NCBI RefSeq assembly: GCF_000208745.1
Contig: NC_030851.1
Location: 37,836,187 to 37,900,186 of the forward strand
Reading direction: 5' to 3'
Length of the DNA stretch: 64,000 nt
Source: Theobroma cacao
Lineage: Eukaryota > Streptophyta > Magnoliopsida > Malvales > Malvaceae
Shown here: positions 49,351-60,671 of the stretch, piece after piece
Numbering within the stretch: the stretch's first letter is position 1
Layout of the letters: every line of letters starts with the position of its first letter
The notes under the pieces: generated by a model
Told to the model about the DNA's origin: nothing
What the model saw: only the letters and a program-made list of their open reading frames with translations
The model's database searches: none
Made by a program: the position numbers and the translations under genes

Positions 49351-49513
49351 TAGCATTGACGTTATCCTTTAACGGTAAAATTGAATGATGTTAGGAGGAG
49401 GAACTAAATTGACGCAATTCTCAAAATTATAAGATTAAATTGTTTCGATTTTGAGTATAAAGATTAAATTGAATAAAATTGAAAAGTATAGGGACTGGAA
49501 GGGTCTTTTGACC

Positions 49514-52500
49514 ATAATTCTATACAAATTAGAGTATTATTTTTACTAATTAATGTGTATCTTCTTATAACTAATATTTATTGTCACATGCATGAATATT
49601 TATTTTAAAATAAGAATTTATATATAATACAAATGTTTTCAAATGGTAAAGTTTTAAATATAAATAATTAAAATTTTGAAACATTAATCTATAAATTGAG
49701 GAAAAAATTCATAAAACTCTAACGTGACCTTAAATGTACAAAATTTTTAGCAATCATCTTAATCTTCTGAACTTTCATGAGAGAATAAATGAGGGTTCAT
49801 ATGAAGGTGGTGAAGCATAATACGTTGGACCAGCTTTTCCTGTGTTTGTTTAAATTACAGAGTCAGAGCAACTGTGTCTTCTTCGGATTCATCAGCTCAA
49901 GGTATGTGCTGTAATATTATTTACTATATAGTAAAACTATTACATTAGATGCGTCATTAATTGTTGTAATAAACTTTAGCATCTTGGGCAGATTTTCCAA
50001 CAAAGCAGACAAATATATTCCAACTTTTTCTTCAAATTAAATACGAGTGCTAAGTAATAAATAAAGGAAAATACAGGTAACGAACATGCTATATGAGACA
50101 TGCATCAAACATAAATTAGTTTTAAGAATTTTGGCCCAAGCATGATCATGATCGACAATCAAATCTTGTTCGCTACACGTGAAATCAAAGCCAGCTTAGC
50201 ATATCTTTTACATATGATTCTTTTGGAAAAATAGGTTTTAGGTACAACTAACAAGAACGGAAAAGAATTTTTTTTAGAATAATTAAACATTTATATTTAT
50301 CATGTTTTAGTCTTATCATTTAATTTGCCGTTGAATGTAACAGATACGTTGTGCGTGGTTGTTGGATTATTTAATTGTTTTTTTCCTTTTACTTATAATT
50401 ATTTCATAATATAAAAGAAATATAATATTTTTAAAAAATTAAATTATTTAAAAAAATAAATAAAATTTTATTTTTTATTACGTTCAATTAAATTTTTATA
50501 TTTTTAATTTAAATTAAATAGGTTTTTATCATTAACCGTCACTTATCATTTTTTATGTTACGTGAGGTGTGAAAATATCACGTGTTTGTGTCATCATTTC
50601 ACGTGAATATGTTACGTCGTTATTTATTATGACATGTTAACATGTTATATCAATATTATCACATAATATAAAATAACAAATGTTATTTTTATTAATGTTA
50701 ATTAATCAATAATTAATTATAAAAAATTATTTTATTTAAAATAAAAATATAAAAAAATCTTGATTGAACGTAATAAAAAAATAAAAAATTTATTTAAAAT
50801 TTTTTAAATATTATGCTTATAAAAAACCACCAAAATTTACTTGATTCAAGGTAAATTATGAAAAAGAAAATAAAGCACTCTTTTCCACATGATTGAATTT
50901 CTCAACCGTAATTGGACGGTAAATTCTGTCCAAAGCTAAATACGGACGAAAGATCGATACCGAACAAGTTGTAAAAGATGTTTGGTATTTTTACCTATTT
51001 AATTCCTTCCAAATTTTCCTAATATTTTCTTTAGATAAAAAGAAAAAAAATGAAGAAACCTGGAAAGAAAGTCTAAAATGGGAAAAAGGGGCAAAGTGGA
51101 AAATGAATTAAGAAGGAAAGGGGTGTGATGTCAATGAAGGAGGGAATGAGATCCGTGGCTTGTCGCGGTGTCATTATCCCAAAGATATGTGATGGCGATT
51201 TTCAGACCCCCACCTCCCACCTCTTTATTTTCATTTTTATATTCTTTTTTGGTTTCATTTCTTTTTTCTTTTCTTAGTATTTCTCTCTCTCTCTCTCTCT
51301 CCTCCACAGACCACCTAGAGAGACAGAAAAGCAACCCCCCTAATTTCTTATTCAAAGAAATCAAAAAACGCAATCAAATCACATGTTGAATGCACCCTTT
51401 GGTCCACCTTTTAAGTCAATCCCCCTACTCCCCCAATAATAATTAACATCCCAATATCTTTTTTTTTTCCTTTCTTTAATTCACTTTATTCATTTCTTTT
51501 TATAATTCATGCCAACCCAATTTCTCAAAAGACAAAAAAACAGGAAGAATTCATACGTAATGACTTAATGACACATCACGTTCTGATTTTATCGAATTCA
51601 TACATAAATGACACAATAATCCTTAATAACACTTCACACCTATATTTATTAAGTTGAAATATCTTTTAAGAAGTCAAGGAAAGCTACTAGTGCTGCTTAA
51701 AATCTCTTTATCATCAAGTTGAAAAGTAAGGAGAAAAAAACTAAGAGAGGGGACAAGGTATGGGGGAGAAGATTGTACTCGTATGACTACAACAATTCAT
51801 TGTTGTTGTAATTATTAATACTAACGAAAAAGAAAAAGAAAAAGAAAAGGAAAGAAAGGAGAAGGGGAGGAGAGAGAGAAAGTAGAGAGAGTGAAGCATG
51901 TATGGAGAGAGAAAGTGTTAGTTTATGTGGTTTATGTCTACAGGGGGACAACAGCGTATCTGCAAAAATCCTAAAAATTCGATTCAGTTTTACTTTGAAA
52001 GCAAAGATGAAAGTTGGAAACATTAAAAAAGTGTATAAAACTATTGCTGCAACAAAATAAAATAATAGGACCAAGGAAAAATAATTAGTACTGAATTTTT
52101 TTTTTGGTTTTTCACTATTTTTCAATGTAGTATACCAGTTCTGCCTTGTGTACAGGTATTCATTGTTGCTCCCTTTCAAAATGACCCCATTTCTTACTCC
52201 AAAGATCTTTCACTTTTATTTTTATTATTTTTTTTTCTTTTTGGGTTGGGTCCTTTGCTTTGTTGTGCTTTGCTGTGAGTGTTTGTTGGTCAATCTGCAG
52301 AATTTGATTTTAATATAGTAGAAAAACAGTGAACGTGCTCTTCTTTGTCTTGGTTGTCCTAAACTAAAACAACACTTTCACGCTTGGAAGAGAACATGAT
52401 TAGTGTTGTATCTCTGTGAAAATCCCAATTTTTTTATATGGCAAGAGAGAAAAAAAAAATGAGGAACCCAATTTTTTTTTTGTAGAGAGAGATAATGAGA

Positions 52501-52823
52501 TGTCTTTGGAATTAGAGCTGTTTTACATCTTTTGAGAGCCATGCTTGTCCCTGAGAATTGAAAAGTTTTCTCTTTTTTGAGTTCTGGGTCTCTCTCTTCT
52601 CTTCTGTCTTTGTATTGTAAAAGCTGGTTCTTTGGGCCATTTCTTTGTTCAAGCTTGTATTAGTTTTTCAAACTTCTTGGTTATTGAATCACGCAAAACA
52701 ATGCTATAATGATAAATAAACTTAGAGTTTTAGCTTAGCAGGTACCCTTTTCTTTCTGTTTCAGAAAAAGGTTGTTTGTTGAAATTGCCAGTACTTTAAA
52801 GAAAGTTGCCGTATTAATAGCGG
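49514..52823. other. Upstream region of the cytokinin receptor gene
   Basis: AT-rich, without a supported gene. A CT microsatellite lies at 51282-51302 and purine-rich runs near 51820-51910. The last 500-600 bases before 52824 are probably promoter and 5' leader; a GTACCC after AGCAG near 52741 could be a leader splice donor, but this is not provable here. Confidence 0.4.
51282..51302. repeat. (CT)10 microsatellite
   Basis: A directly visible CT run about 1.6 kb upstream of the receptor start. Confidence 0.85.
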
Positions 52824-52940
52824 ATGCATGTTTTCTTGGGGGCTTTTTCTAGCTCAGATATGAAGTGGGTATCAAAGAAAGAAGAAGAAAAACAAGAAGA
52901 CATAGAGAAACAAGTTGAGATAGTCTTGTGCTTTTGCTGA
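52824..52940 (+). CDS. Upstream ORF of the AHK4-like gene, stop overlapping main start
   Basis: A 38-codon frame starting at ATG 52824, with a second in-frame ATG at 52860, and ending in TGA at 52938-52940. The A of that TGA is the first base of the receptor ATG (52940-52942), giving TGATG. The peptide begins MHVFLGAFSSSDMKWVSK, continues with a Glu/Lys-rich stretch (KKEEEKQEDIEKQVEI) and ends VLCFC. An in-frame TAA closes the frame just upstream of 52824. The SSDM-K-W plus acidic segment resembles, as I recall it, the SSDM-N-W segment of the annotated N-terminal extension of Arabidopsis AHK4. It would affect receptor translation by requiring reinitiation or leaky scanning; this is inference. 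Confidence 0.5.
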   Translation: MHVFLGAFSSSDMKWVSKKEEEKQEDIEKQVEIVLCFC

Positions 52941-55900
52941 TGGGTCTTAAGCAGCAGCAGAGCCACCACCACTCAGTGGCTGTCAAAGTGAATGAACAAA
53001 TGGGGACCAAGAGGGGGTACACATTCATACAGGCAAACCGGGCTTGGTTGCCAAAATTTCTGTTGCTTTGGGTAATGGTGATGGCTTTTCTGAGCACTTG
53101 GATCTACAAAAAAATGGATGCTGACAACAAAGTAAGGAGGAAGGAAGTACTGAGCAGCATGTGTGATCAGAGGGCAAGAATGTTGCAGGATCAATTCAGT
53201 GTTAGTGTTAACCATGTTCATGCCCTGGCCATTCTTGTGTCCACTTTTCATTACTACAAGAATCCATCTGCTATTGATCAGGTTTGCTTCTTGTTCCTGA
53301 ATTTTGATCTTGTTGTCCTTCTTGTTGGTGGAATTGTGGGAGTTCTGTATGGTTTCTGTGGAGAATAGAGGGAAATTGGCAAGTTTGGAAATTTTCAATT
53401 TAGTTTTGAGTTTTACATTTGCTAGTATTCTGTTAAGAAAAATAACCTTCAGAAAATTTAGTTTAGTTGATCTTATGTTTTCTTCGAAATCCAAGATGGT
53501 GAAATATTTTTCCTTTTTTTTTATTTGTTAAGTATGAAATATTTTTCTTGTTCATCTTCTGACTGAGGTTTACAAAATTAAAAATGGTAGCTTGGATTAT
53601 TGCTTTTTCTGATTGTGCACTTTGGGCTATGGTTTTTTGCAAGAAATGCAGGAGACCTTTGCGGAGTACACTGCCCGTACCGCTTTTGAGAGGCCGCTGC
53701 TTAGTGGGGTTGCCTATGCCGAAAGAGTGATTAATTCAGAGAGGGAGAAATTCGAAAGGCAGCATGGCTGGACAATAAAGACAATGGAGAAGGAACCTTC
53801 TCCTATTCGAGATGAATATGCTCCTGTGATATTCTCTCAAGAAACTGTTTCTTACATTGAATCACTTGACATGATGTCAGGAGAGGTATGTCCTTGACCA
53901 TCTACATTTAGCTTATAATTTTTAGCTTTAAATTAGTCTGATGTTTAAGTTCAGTGTTTGACTGGACTAGCAATTATCTGTCTTGCAATATGCAGGAGGA
54001 CAGAGAAAACATCTTGAGGGCCAGGGCTACTGGGAAAGCTGTCCTAACAAGCCCCTTTAGGCTATTGGGTTCTCATCATCTTGGTGTTGTTTTGACATTT
54101 CCTGTGTACAAATCCAAGCTCCCACCGACACCGACTGTGGAAGAGCGCATTGAAGCAACTGCAGGGTAAGTTCTAGAGCTTGTCTTTCCAATTGGAATGG
54201 CAAGTTTTTGTTTAATTTTGTTTTTGTTCTTCATCTTGTTTGTAAGCTTGTTCCTACTAGAGTTAGTGAACATATTTGACTTGGTTTTGAAATTTATTGT
54301 CAAATTGAAAAGCAACACAAGATGGTTAGAGTGTTGATGATGAGAAAGTTTGTGGTCTATTGCAACTGCAGTTGTATTAGAATGCACATTTCAAAAAAAA
54401 AATTTTATACTTTTGTTCATGTGATTTGTGCTGATGAAGTTAGTTATTTTGAAGGTATATCAGTTATGCAGAAAATGTACAGTTATTTTTCTAGTAGATA
54501 ATCAGAAAACACCTCCACAATTGTTCAAAGCAACCCTTATTACCACCTCGACAAGTTTCTAGGATAGTCCCTGCTTTTGTTCCCTATTACGGATATGCTG
54601 ACATCACCATTTTTGCTACCACTGCTGACAACAATTGCTGTTTCATTGTGATTACTACCAGCAATGTGGTGCTTTATGACTTGATACTGTTGCCAGCACT
54701 TCTGTTGGTGCCACCATAAGCACCTTTACCACTAGTTACATCATTTACACCTGACATATGGCATTTTTACATTCTCCACGAATTTGTGTTTAGCAATTAA
54801 AAAGATATCTTAATTTTTTAAAAAATACTACTACCTTTATTGCTGGCTAACTAGTCTTGCCGTTATTATGATGGCTTGAAAAACCTGGCACATTCTCTCC
54901 CTTTCTCTCAAAAAAAAAAAAAAAAGAAGAAGGAAAAAACTGGGGCAAATTGCTTCAGTTAGTGCATTGCTTAAGGATATCATAGATTTTTTTTTCTTAT
55001 GTACAAACTTCTAAATGAACACAGATACCTTGGTGGAGCCTTTGATGTGGAGTCTCTTGTGGAGAATCTTCTTGGACAACTTGCTGGAAATCAGGAGATT
55101 CTAGTGAATGTGTATGATGTTACTAACCCTTCAGATCCCCTGATCATGTATGGGCACCAAAATCAAGATGGTGACTTGGCTCTGTTGCATGAGAGCAAGC
55201 TTGATTTTGGAGATCCATTTAGGAGGCATCAAATGATATGTAGGTAAGTGTATCAGCATTTAATTATTTCACAAGGTAGACGGAATGACTGGAGTTGTTT
55301 TTGCAAGCACTTACTATTTGGCATTCTGAACAGATATCATCAGAAGGCACCCACATCGTGGACAGCGCTAACCACCGCATTCTTATTCTTTGTGATTTGC
55401 TTATTAGTTGGCTATATCTTATATGGTGCGGCAATACACATTGTTAAAGTTGAAGATGATTTCCATGAAATGCAAGAACTGAAGGTTCGAGCAGAAGCTG
55501 CTGATGTTGCCAAATCACAGGTATATTTTTTTTATTTTACATATATCAACACAGGGCTCACCACCTCTTTCCAAGCTAAAACTAATTATAACTCGAGTGT
55601 CACTTGTGTTCTTGACATCAGTTTCTGGCAACAGTTTCTCATGAAATTAGGACCCCCATGAATGGCATCCTTGGTATATTCCAGATCTCTCCTTAAGTTT
55701 TTCTCTGTAAATTTGACGGTCAAGGACATTTACAGATTTTAATCCTGCAACGTTCTCATGAATTTTTGATTGGTTGCAGGGATGCTTGCTTTGCTTTTGG
55801 ATACAGATTTAAGTTCGACACAAAGGGATTATGCTCAGACTGCTCAAGTTTGTGGAAAGGCGCTGATAACACTGATAAATGAAGTGCTTGACCGGGCAAA

Positions 55901-58900
55901 AATTGAAGCTGGAAAATTGGAGCTAGAAACTGTCCCCTTTAACCTTCGATCTATCCTAGATGACGTGCTCTCTTTATTTTCTGAGAAGTCTAGAAACAAA
56001 GATGTTGAGGTAAGTCCTGATAAAAGTAATAGAAAACCTAGTGCTTCATTTTTCAGTATGTTTCTCTGTTTTAGATAGTTCCTATAGGCGATAGGCATAT
56101 AGGGGATGCCTATGACTGAAAAAAAAAAAACTTATGATTTATAATACTGGAACTAATTTGGTGCCTTCTATTTTCCCTTTTCCTTTCTCTGTTTCGGTGG
56201 GTTTGGACATCAATAAATGGTGGTGTCCCTGATGCACTTCAATGATCCAAATATGGTGTAATTGTTTGGGAAGTGAAGCTGGCAGTATTTGTTTCTGATA
56301 AAGTTCCAGCAATGGTTAAGGGGGATCCGGGGAGATTCAGACAGATCATTACGAATCTTGTTGGGAACTCTGTTAAAGTAAGTGAATTGCTCAACCTTCA
56401 CTCTTTTTCTCACTTGTTTAGGTAGTAGAAGTTAATTTTCTCCATAACCCTTTGCTTGGATTGTTATCTACTTAATTGATGGAGGTTCTTGATCTTAACC
56501 CAAAAGTAGCTTTGTCAATTTGCATTGATTGAGTTTAATGAATTTTCATTGTGATAAGTTGGTAGTCATTTAATAAATTGAGTGTTTGACAGTTCACCGA
56601 ACGAGGACACATATTTGTTAAAGTCCATCTGGCTGAAAACGCAAAGCCCATGGTAGATGCAAAAGGTGAAACTTGTTTGAATGGAGGGTCAGATGAAGGT
56701 TTGCTGATATCAGGTGCACGCCAGTTTAAAACCTTAAGTGGTTATGAAGCAGCTGATGAGCGGAACAGTTGGGATTCCTTCAAGCATTTAGTTGCTGATG
56801 AAGAATCGCGATATGATGCTTCAATAAACATGACAGTTGCTGATGAAGCTTCTGAGAATGTCACTTTGATGGTTTCTGTGGAGGATACTGGCATTGGGAT
56901 CCCTTTAATCGCGCAGGACAGGGTTTTCATGCCATTTATGCAGGCAGATAGCTCAACCTCAAGAAATTATGGTGGAACTGGTATAGGCTTGAGCATTACT
57001 AAGTGTTTGGTTGAGCTAATGGGTGGTCACATAAGCTTCATTAGCCGGCCACAAGTTGGGAGCACATTCTCATTCACTGCTGTTTTTGGGAGGTGCAGAA
57101 AAGTTCCATATAGTGATGCCAAAAAATCTAATGCTGAAGATCTTCCTTCTGGTTTTAGAGGATTGAAAGCAATAGTAGTTGATGGTAAACCAGTTAGAGC
57201 TGCTGTAACCAGATACCACTTGAAGAGGCTTGGTATACTGGTTGAAGTTGCAAGTAGTGTCAAGATAGCAGCCTCTGCATGTGGAAAAAATGGTTCTTCA
57301 TGTGGGTAAGTTGAATTTCCACTTATAATTGTTATTATTTGGGAAAAAAACTAGAAAATATCAGTAAAATTATGCTTTGCATTTTGGAATTTGCATGATG
57401 GTCATGATTTGCTTGATAATTTAATCACATTGACAAGATCTCCTGATTACTCCTTTTGAACACTTCTAGCAGTCTTCAGGTGAACCCTTTCTAATGCCTA
57501 GTGATTCCTTACCAATTCACTTGAAAGCAACTTTTACATTTGTTATGTTTTAACAATTGTGTTAACTGCCCGAGACTGAGGTTTATTCTATTGACTATAC
57601 CCAAGCTTATCCTGAATTTCTAACATTTCTTAGTTGGGGAAGAACTTTCACTAATTTTTTGCTGGGTTGAGGTGGGTTTCTGGGGAAAGTGGTGTTTTAG
57701 GGAAATAATATAGTTGCCCTTTATCCTGTAGAAGTCAAACAAAATTTTAGTAAGGAGAAAGCTCTCCTTGATCCCCAGTGTGACACTGTTACAGTGCCAA
57801 TCACTTGTTTTTGCTGATGATGAATGTTAAAAGAGTAAGAGATGGTTTTAGAAATCAAACCAACCATCAAACTGCTATAAGAAGGCCAACTAATATAGAT
57901 CATTGGGAGAAAAAAAACCATGCTCCCTCTATCAATCTGTAATGTATAACTTAGTAGAATTACTTCACTGAATATTGCAGAAGTAAAATCCAGCCAGATA
58001 TAATTCTTGTCGAGAAGGATTCATGGCTTTCTGGTGAGGATGGTAGCTTGAGCTTCCGCATGATGGACTGGAAACAGAATGGACATGTGTTTAAGTTGCC
58101 TAAGATGACTCTTCTCGCAACAAACATTACAAATGCTGAACTTGAGAAAGCAAAGGCAGCAGGTTTTGCGGATACTACAATAATGAAACCTATGAGGGCA
58201 AGTATGGTGGCTGCTTGTCTTCATCAGGTGCTGGGGATAGGGAAGAAGAGGCAGCCTGGGAAAGACATGCCAAATGGATCTTCAGTTCTCCAGAGCCTAC
58301 TCTGTGGAAAGAAAATACTAGTAGTTGATGACAATATGGTAAACCGTAGAGTTGCTGCTGGTGCATTGAAGAAGTTTGGAGCTGCTGTAGAATGTGCTGA
58401 AAGTGGAAAAGCTGCACTAAAATTGCTTCAGCTTCCACACTCTTTTGATGCTTGCTTCATGGACATTCAGATGCCAGAAATGGATGGGTATGTATACCAC
58501 ATCTTATCTTTCAAAAAAAATGGTGTACGTCCCTTACTCATTGAGTAATTGACAATCGAAACATTAAAAAGAAAGAAAAAAATGGTTTATCTATGGGGAT
58601 GAATAGTTTCCCACTATTAAAATGCTAAATTAGGTAATTATATGATTATGGGTATTTTGTTGTGTCATTCTGCTGAATATTTGTGGGCAATTATCTGATG
58701 TCAGTGTATACTAATGGGTTGCTTTGATTTCTAAGGGATGGTAAATTATTTTTAATTTATAACACTTTAGTTAGCAGGTCAAAAGATGTAAACCATTTTC
58801 GCTTATGACATTGTGCTTATCCATGCTTCTTTTCCTATTCATCTGTTTTTATTTCCATCTAGACACGTATGCACACATCCTATGGCTAATGATACCTGAT

Positions 58901-60671
58901 GACCATTGTAGATCTACCTTAGACCAAGAGATATACTATACAAATAGGAACAATGACATCAAGCACACATCCTATCTCGTCAGATTACACATGACATCAA
59001 GCAGTAACTTTGAATCTCAGAGGACATAATGACAACCAAAGCCTTGATGAAAGATAACTGTAGAAAATCCTTGTGAAGCAGATTTCTGTGAGTAGTCTGC
59101 GCTAAGGAAAGGTAGTGCTTTATGGAAAGGAAATCACTTGTTAGAGAGCAGGGTAGACAACCCATATTAGTTAAGAATAGAGCTTAAATTTAATTACAAC
59201 TGGGTGGAGTTGAACCTTATGAAGTTGCAATTTCTGGTTGTGAACATTGATGCTAATGAAGAATGGTCTCAGGAAAACAGGTAGTTTGAGAAAATAATAG
59301 ATGAAGCAAGTTGAAGGGCTATTATGAGAAAGTTTGATAGACATAGGATACCTTTTCCTTGAACTATTTGGCCAACTTTTATTTTTAGATATAATATTTG
59401 AGGTTTACACGACATTATTTACTGTTTCAATCGTTGTAGCAACTTTGTACTTCATGAAGCATTGAACATTTTTAAAACTTAACTATTGGAAGTTGCTTAA
59501 TGCCCCTTTGCACTTAATGAAGTTCTATTTGCTGGTATTTCTTTCGCATATGACTGTTCTATGTTGTCATTCATCGCATCTGTGCAAATCCACGTACTGA
59601 ACAAGTGAAATATTTTAAGCTGAGAGTGGGTGCATGTCACCAAATGTTGTATTACTGCCTCTAGTCTTGGCTTGCTGGCCACATTAGAATATTGTGGTGT
59701 GTTTGAATGCATGTCAGAATTCATGATCTTTCCTACTATGGCAGTTAGAAATATGCATTCCTATGGAGAGACATATCTCCTTGAATGAAGATAGCCCTCT
59801 GTGAACCAACATCTGACCACAAGTTATGCATGATGACTCTTTTTTTCACATGATTTCATACTGTAACACTTCATTCGTTCACCAAAATCTTTCCTCTCCC
59901 TTAAGGCTTCCTCTCCTCTTTAACCAAATTTTTCTCAAAATGATGTCACTAGTCAATGGTATGACTACCAAACAGTTCAAAACAGTCTGGCACTTCTTGA
60001 AAATCTGAATACACCAATCCAATCCTTGGGCACATTCTGCCGTTCTCTATTCCAGCTTCCTTTTCCATTCTACAATAACACAGATGGTGTTTGGACATCT
60101 CCTTTAACTAAAATGGTCTTTATTGTGTTCAGCGGGGATTCAAATTAGTTTTCTTATTGCTTAATAGCGTTTAGTAGGAACGATTTACCATTCCAATTTC
60201 TTTGTTAAGCAGCATCTCTAGCAAGGTTTTCTCATTTCAATACAAGTTGATAATCATTATTTTACTTTCTTCAAATGCTGTCCACGGTTCCTTTCTGATT
60301 ACAGATTTTGTGTCAGATAAATCTCCTTTACATCTGAGACAAATAAATTTGAATTAATCGTTGTATAAAGAAGATAATGATGGGAATCTAATAGCATGAA
60401 CCTCTATTTCAGGTTTGAGGCAACCCGAAGGATTCGAAAGATGGAGAGCCAGGCAAATGAACAGATGAATGGAGGCTTAGATGAAGGGTCTGCCAGAAAG
60501 GGTGAGTGGCATGTGCCAATATTAGCCATGACAGCTGATGTAATTCATGCTACCTATGATGAGTGCCTGAAATGTGGGATGGATGGATATGTCTCAAAGC
60601 CCTTTGAGGAAGAAAATCTCTATCAAGCTGTAGCCAAGTTCTTCATAGCCAAACCCATCTCAGACTCATAG
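52940..60671 (+). CDS. AHK4: Cytokinin receptor histidine kinase, AHK4/CRE1/WOL type
   Basis: Eleven exons: 52940-53281, 53652-53885, 53996-54165, 55025-55243, 55334-55520, 55622-55673, 55780-56009, 56279-56377, 56593-57305, 57981-58487, 60413-60671; all GT-AG and in frame, 1003 residues. It is a membrane receptor (mainly ER) that binds cytokinin through its CHASE domain and phosphorylates His-phosphotransfer proteins, leading to type-B response regulators. Visible parts: TM1 about 38-57; CHASE about 95-300 with the family's DQRARMLQDQFSVSVNHVHA lead-in; TM2 about 331-359; H-box with phospho-acceptor H391 (ATVSHEIRTPMNG); N-box N504/N508; G1 DTGIG 609-613; F-box 622-628; G2 GGTGIGL 638-644; a diverged receiver-like domain about 702-850; and a true receiver with D865/D866, phospho-acceptor D910 and K980. 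All catalytic residues are intact. SVAVKVNEQMG near the start and near-identity through CHASE and kinase point to AHK4 rather than AHK2 or AHK3. The last intron is 1.9 kb. Confidence 0.96.
58488..60412 (+). other. Long last intron of the cytokinin receptor gene
   Basis: 1925 bases splitting the true receiver domain right after the phospho-acceptor block (MDIQMPEMDG). No transposon or embedded gene was recognised inside. Confidence 0.8.

Larger units (their letters stand above)
47580..49513. mobile_element. Long-inverted-repeat (foldback) DNA element, non-coding
   Basis: The left arm (47580 to about 48140) and the right arm (about 48808 to 49513) are reverse complements with mismatches. The outer ends read gatcaaaagatgcctctagt on the left and, reversed, ggtcaaaagacccttccagt on the right. 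Matching continues through 'caattt.gttcaattta', 'attcaattttaccgttaaa', 'aatattt', 'cttttacactta' and 'catacctaaa'. There is no transposase frame, so any movement would rely on enzymes from elsewhere. The ends resemble non-autonomous plant elements bearing 'caatttagtccctat'. The target duplication is not resolved. The window's only N (47763) lies in the left arm. Confidence 0.65.

Noticed and set aside
51787..52179. 130-codon minus-strand frame upstream of the receptor
   Set aside because: Driven by GA/CT-rich repeats; ends in a homopolymer-like Phe/Ser run.
53652..53897. Reading the receptor's second exon as a separate short gene
   Set aside because: It is exon 2 of the AHK4-like gene, with clean GT-AG borders and phase agreement.
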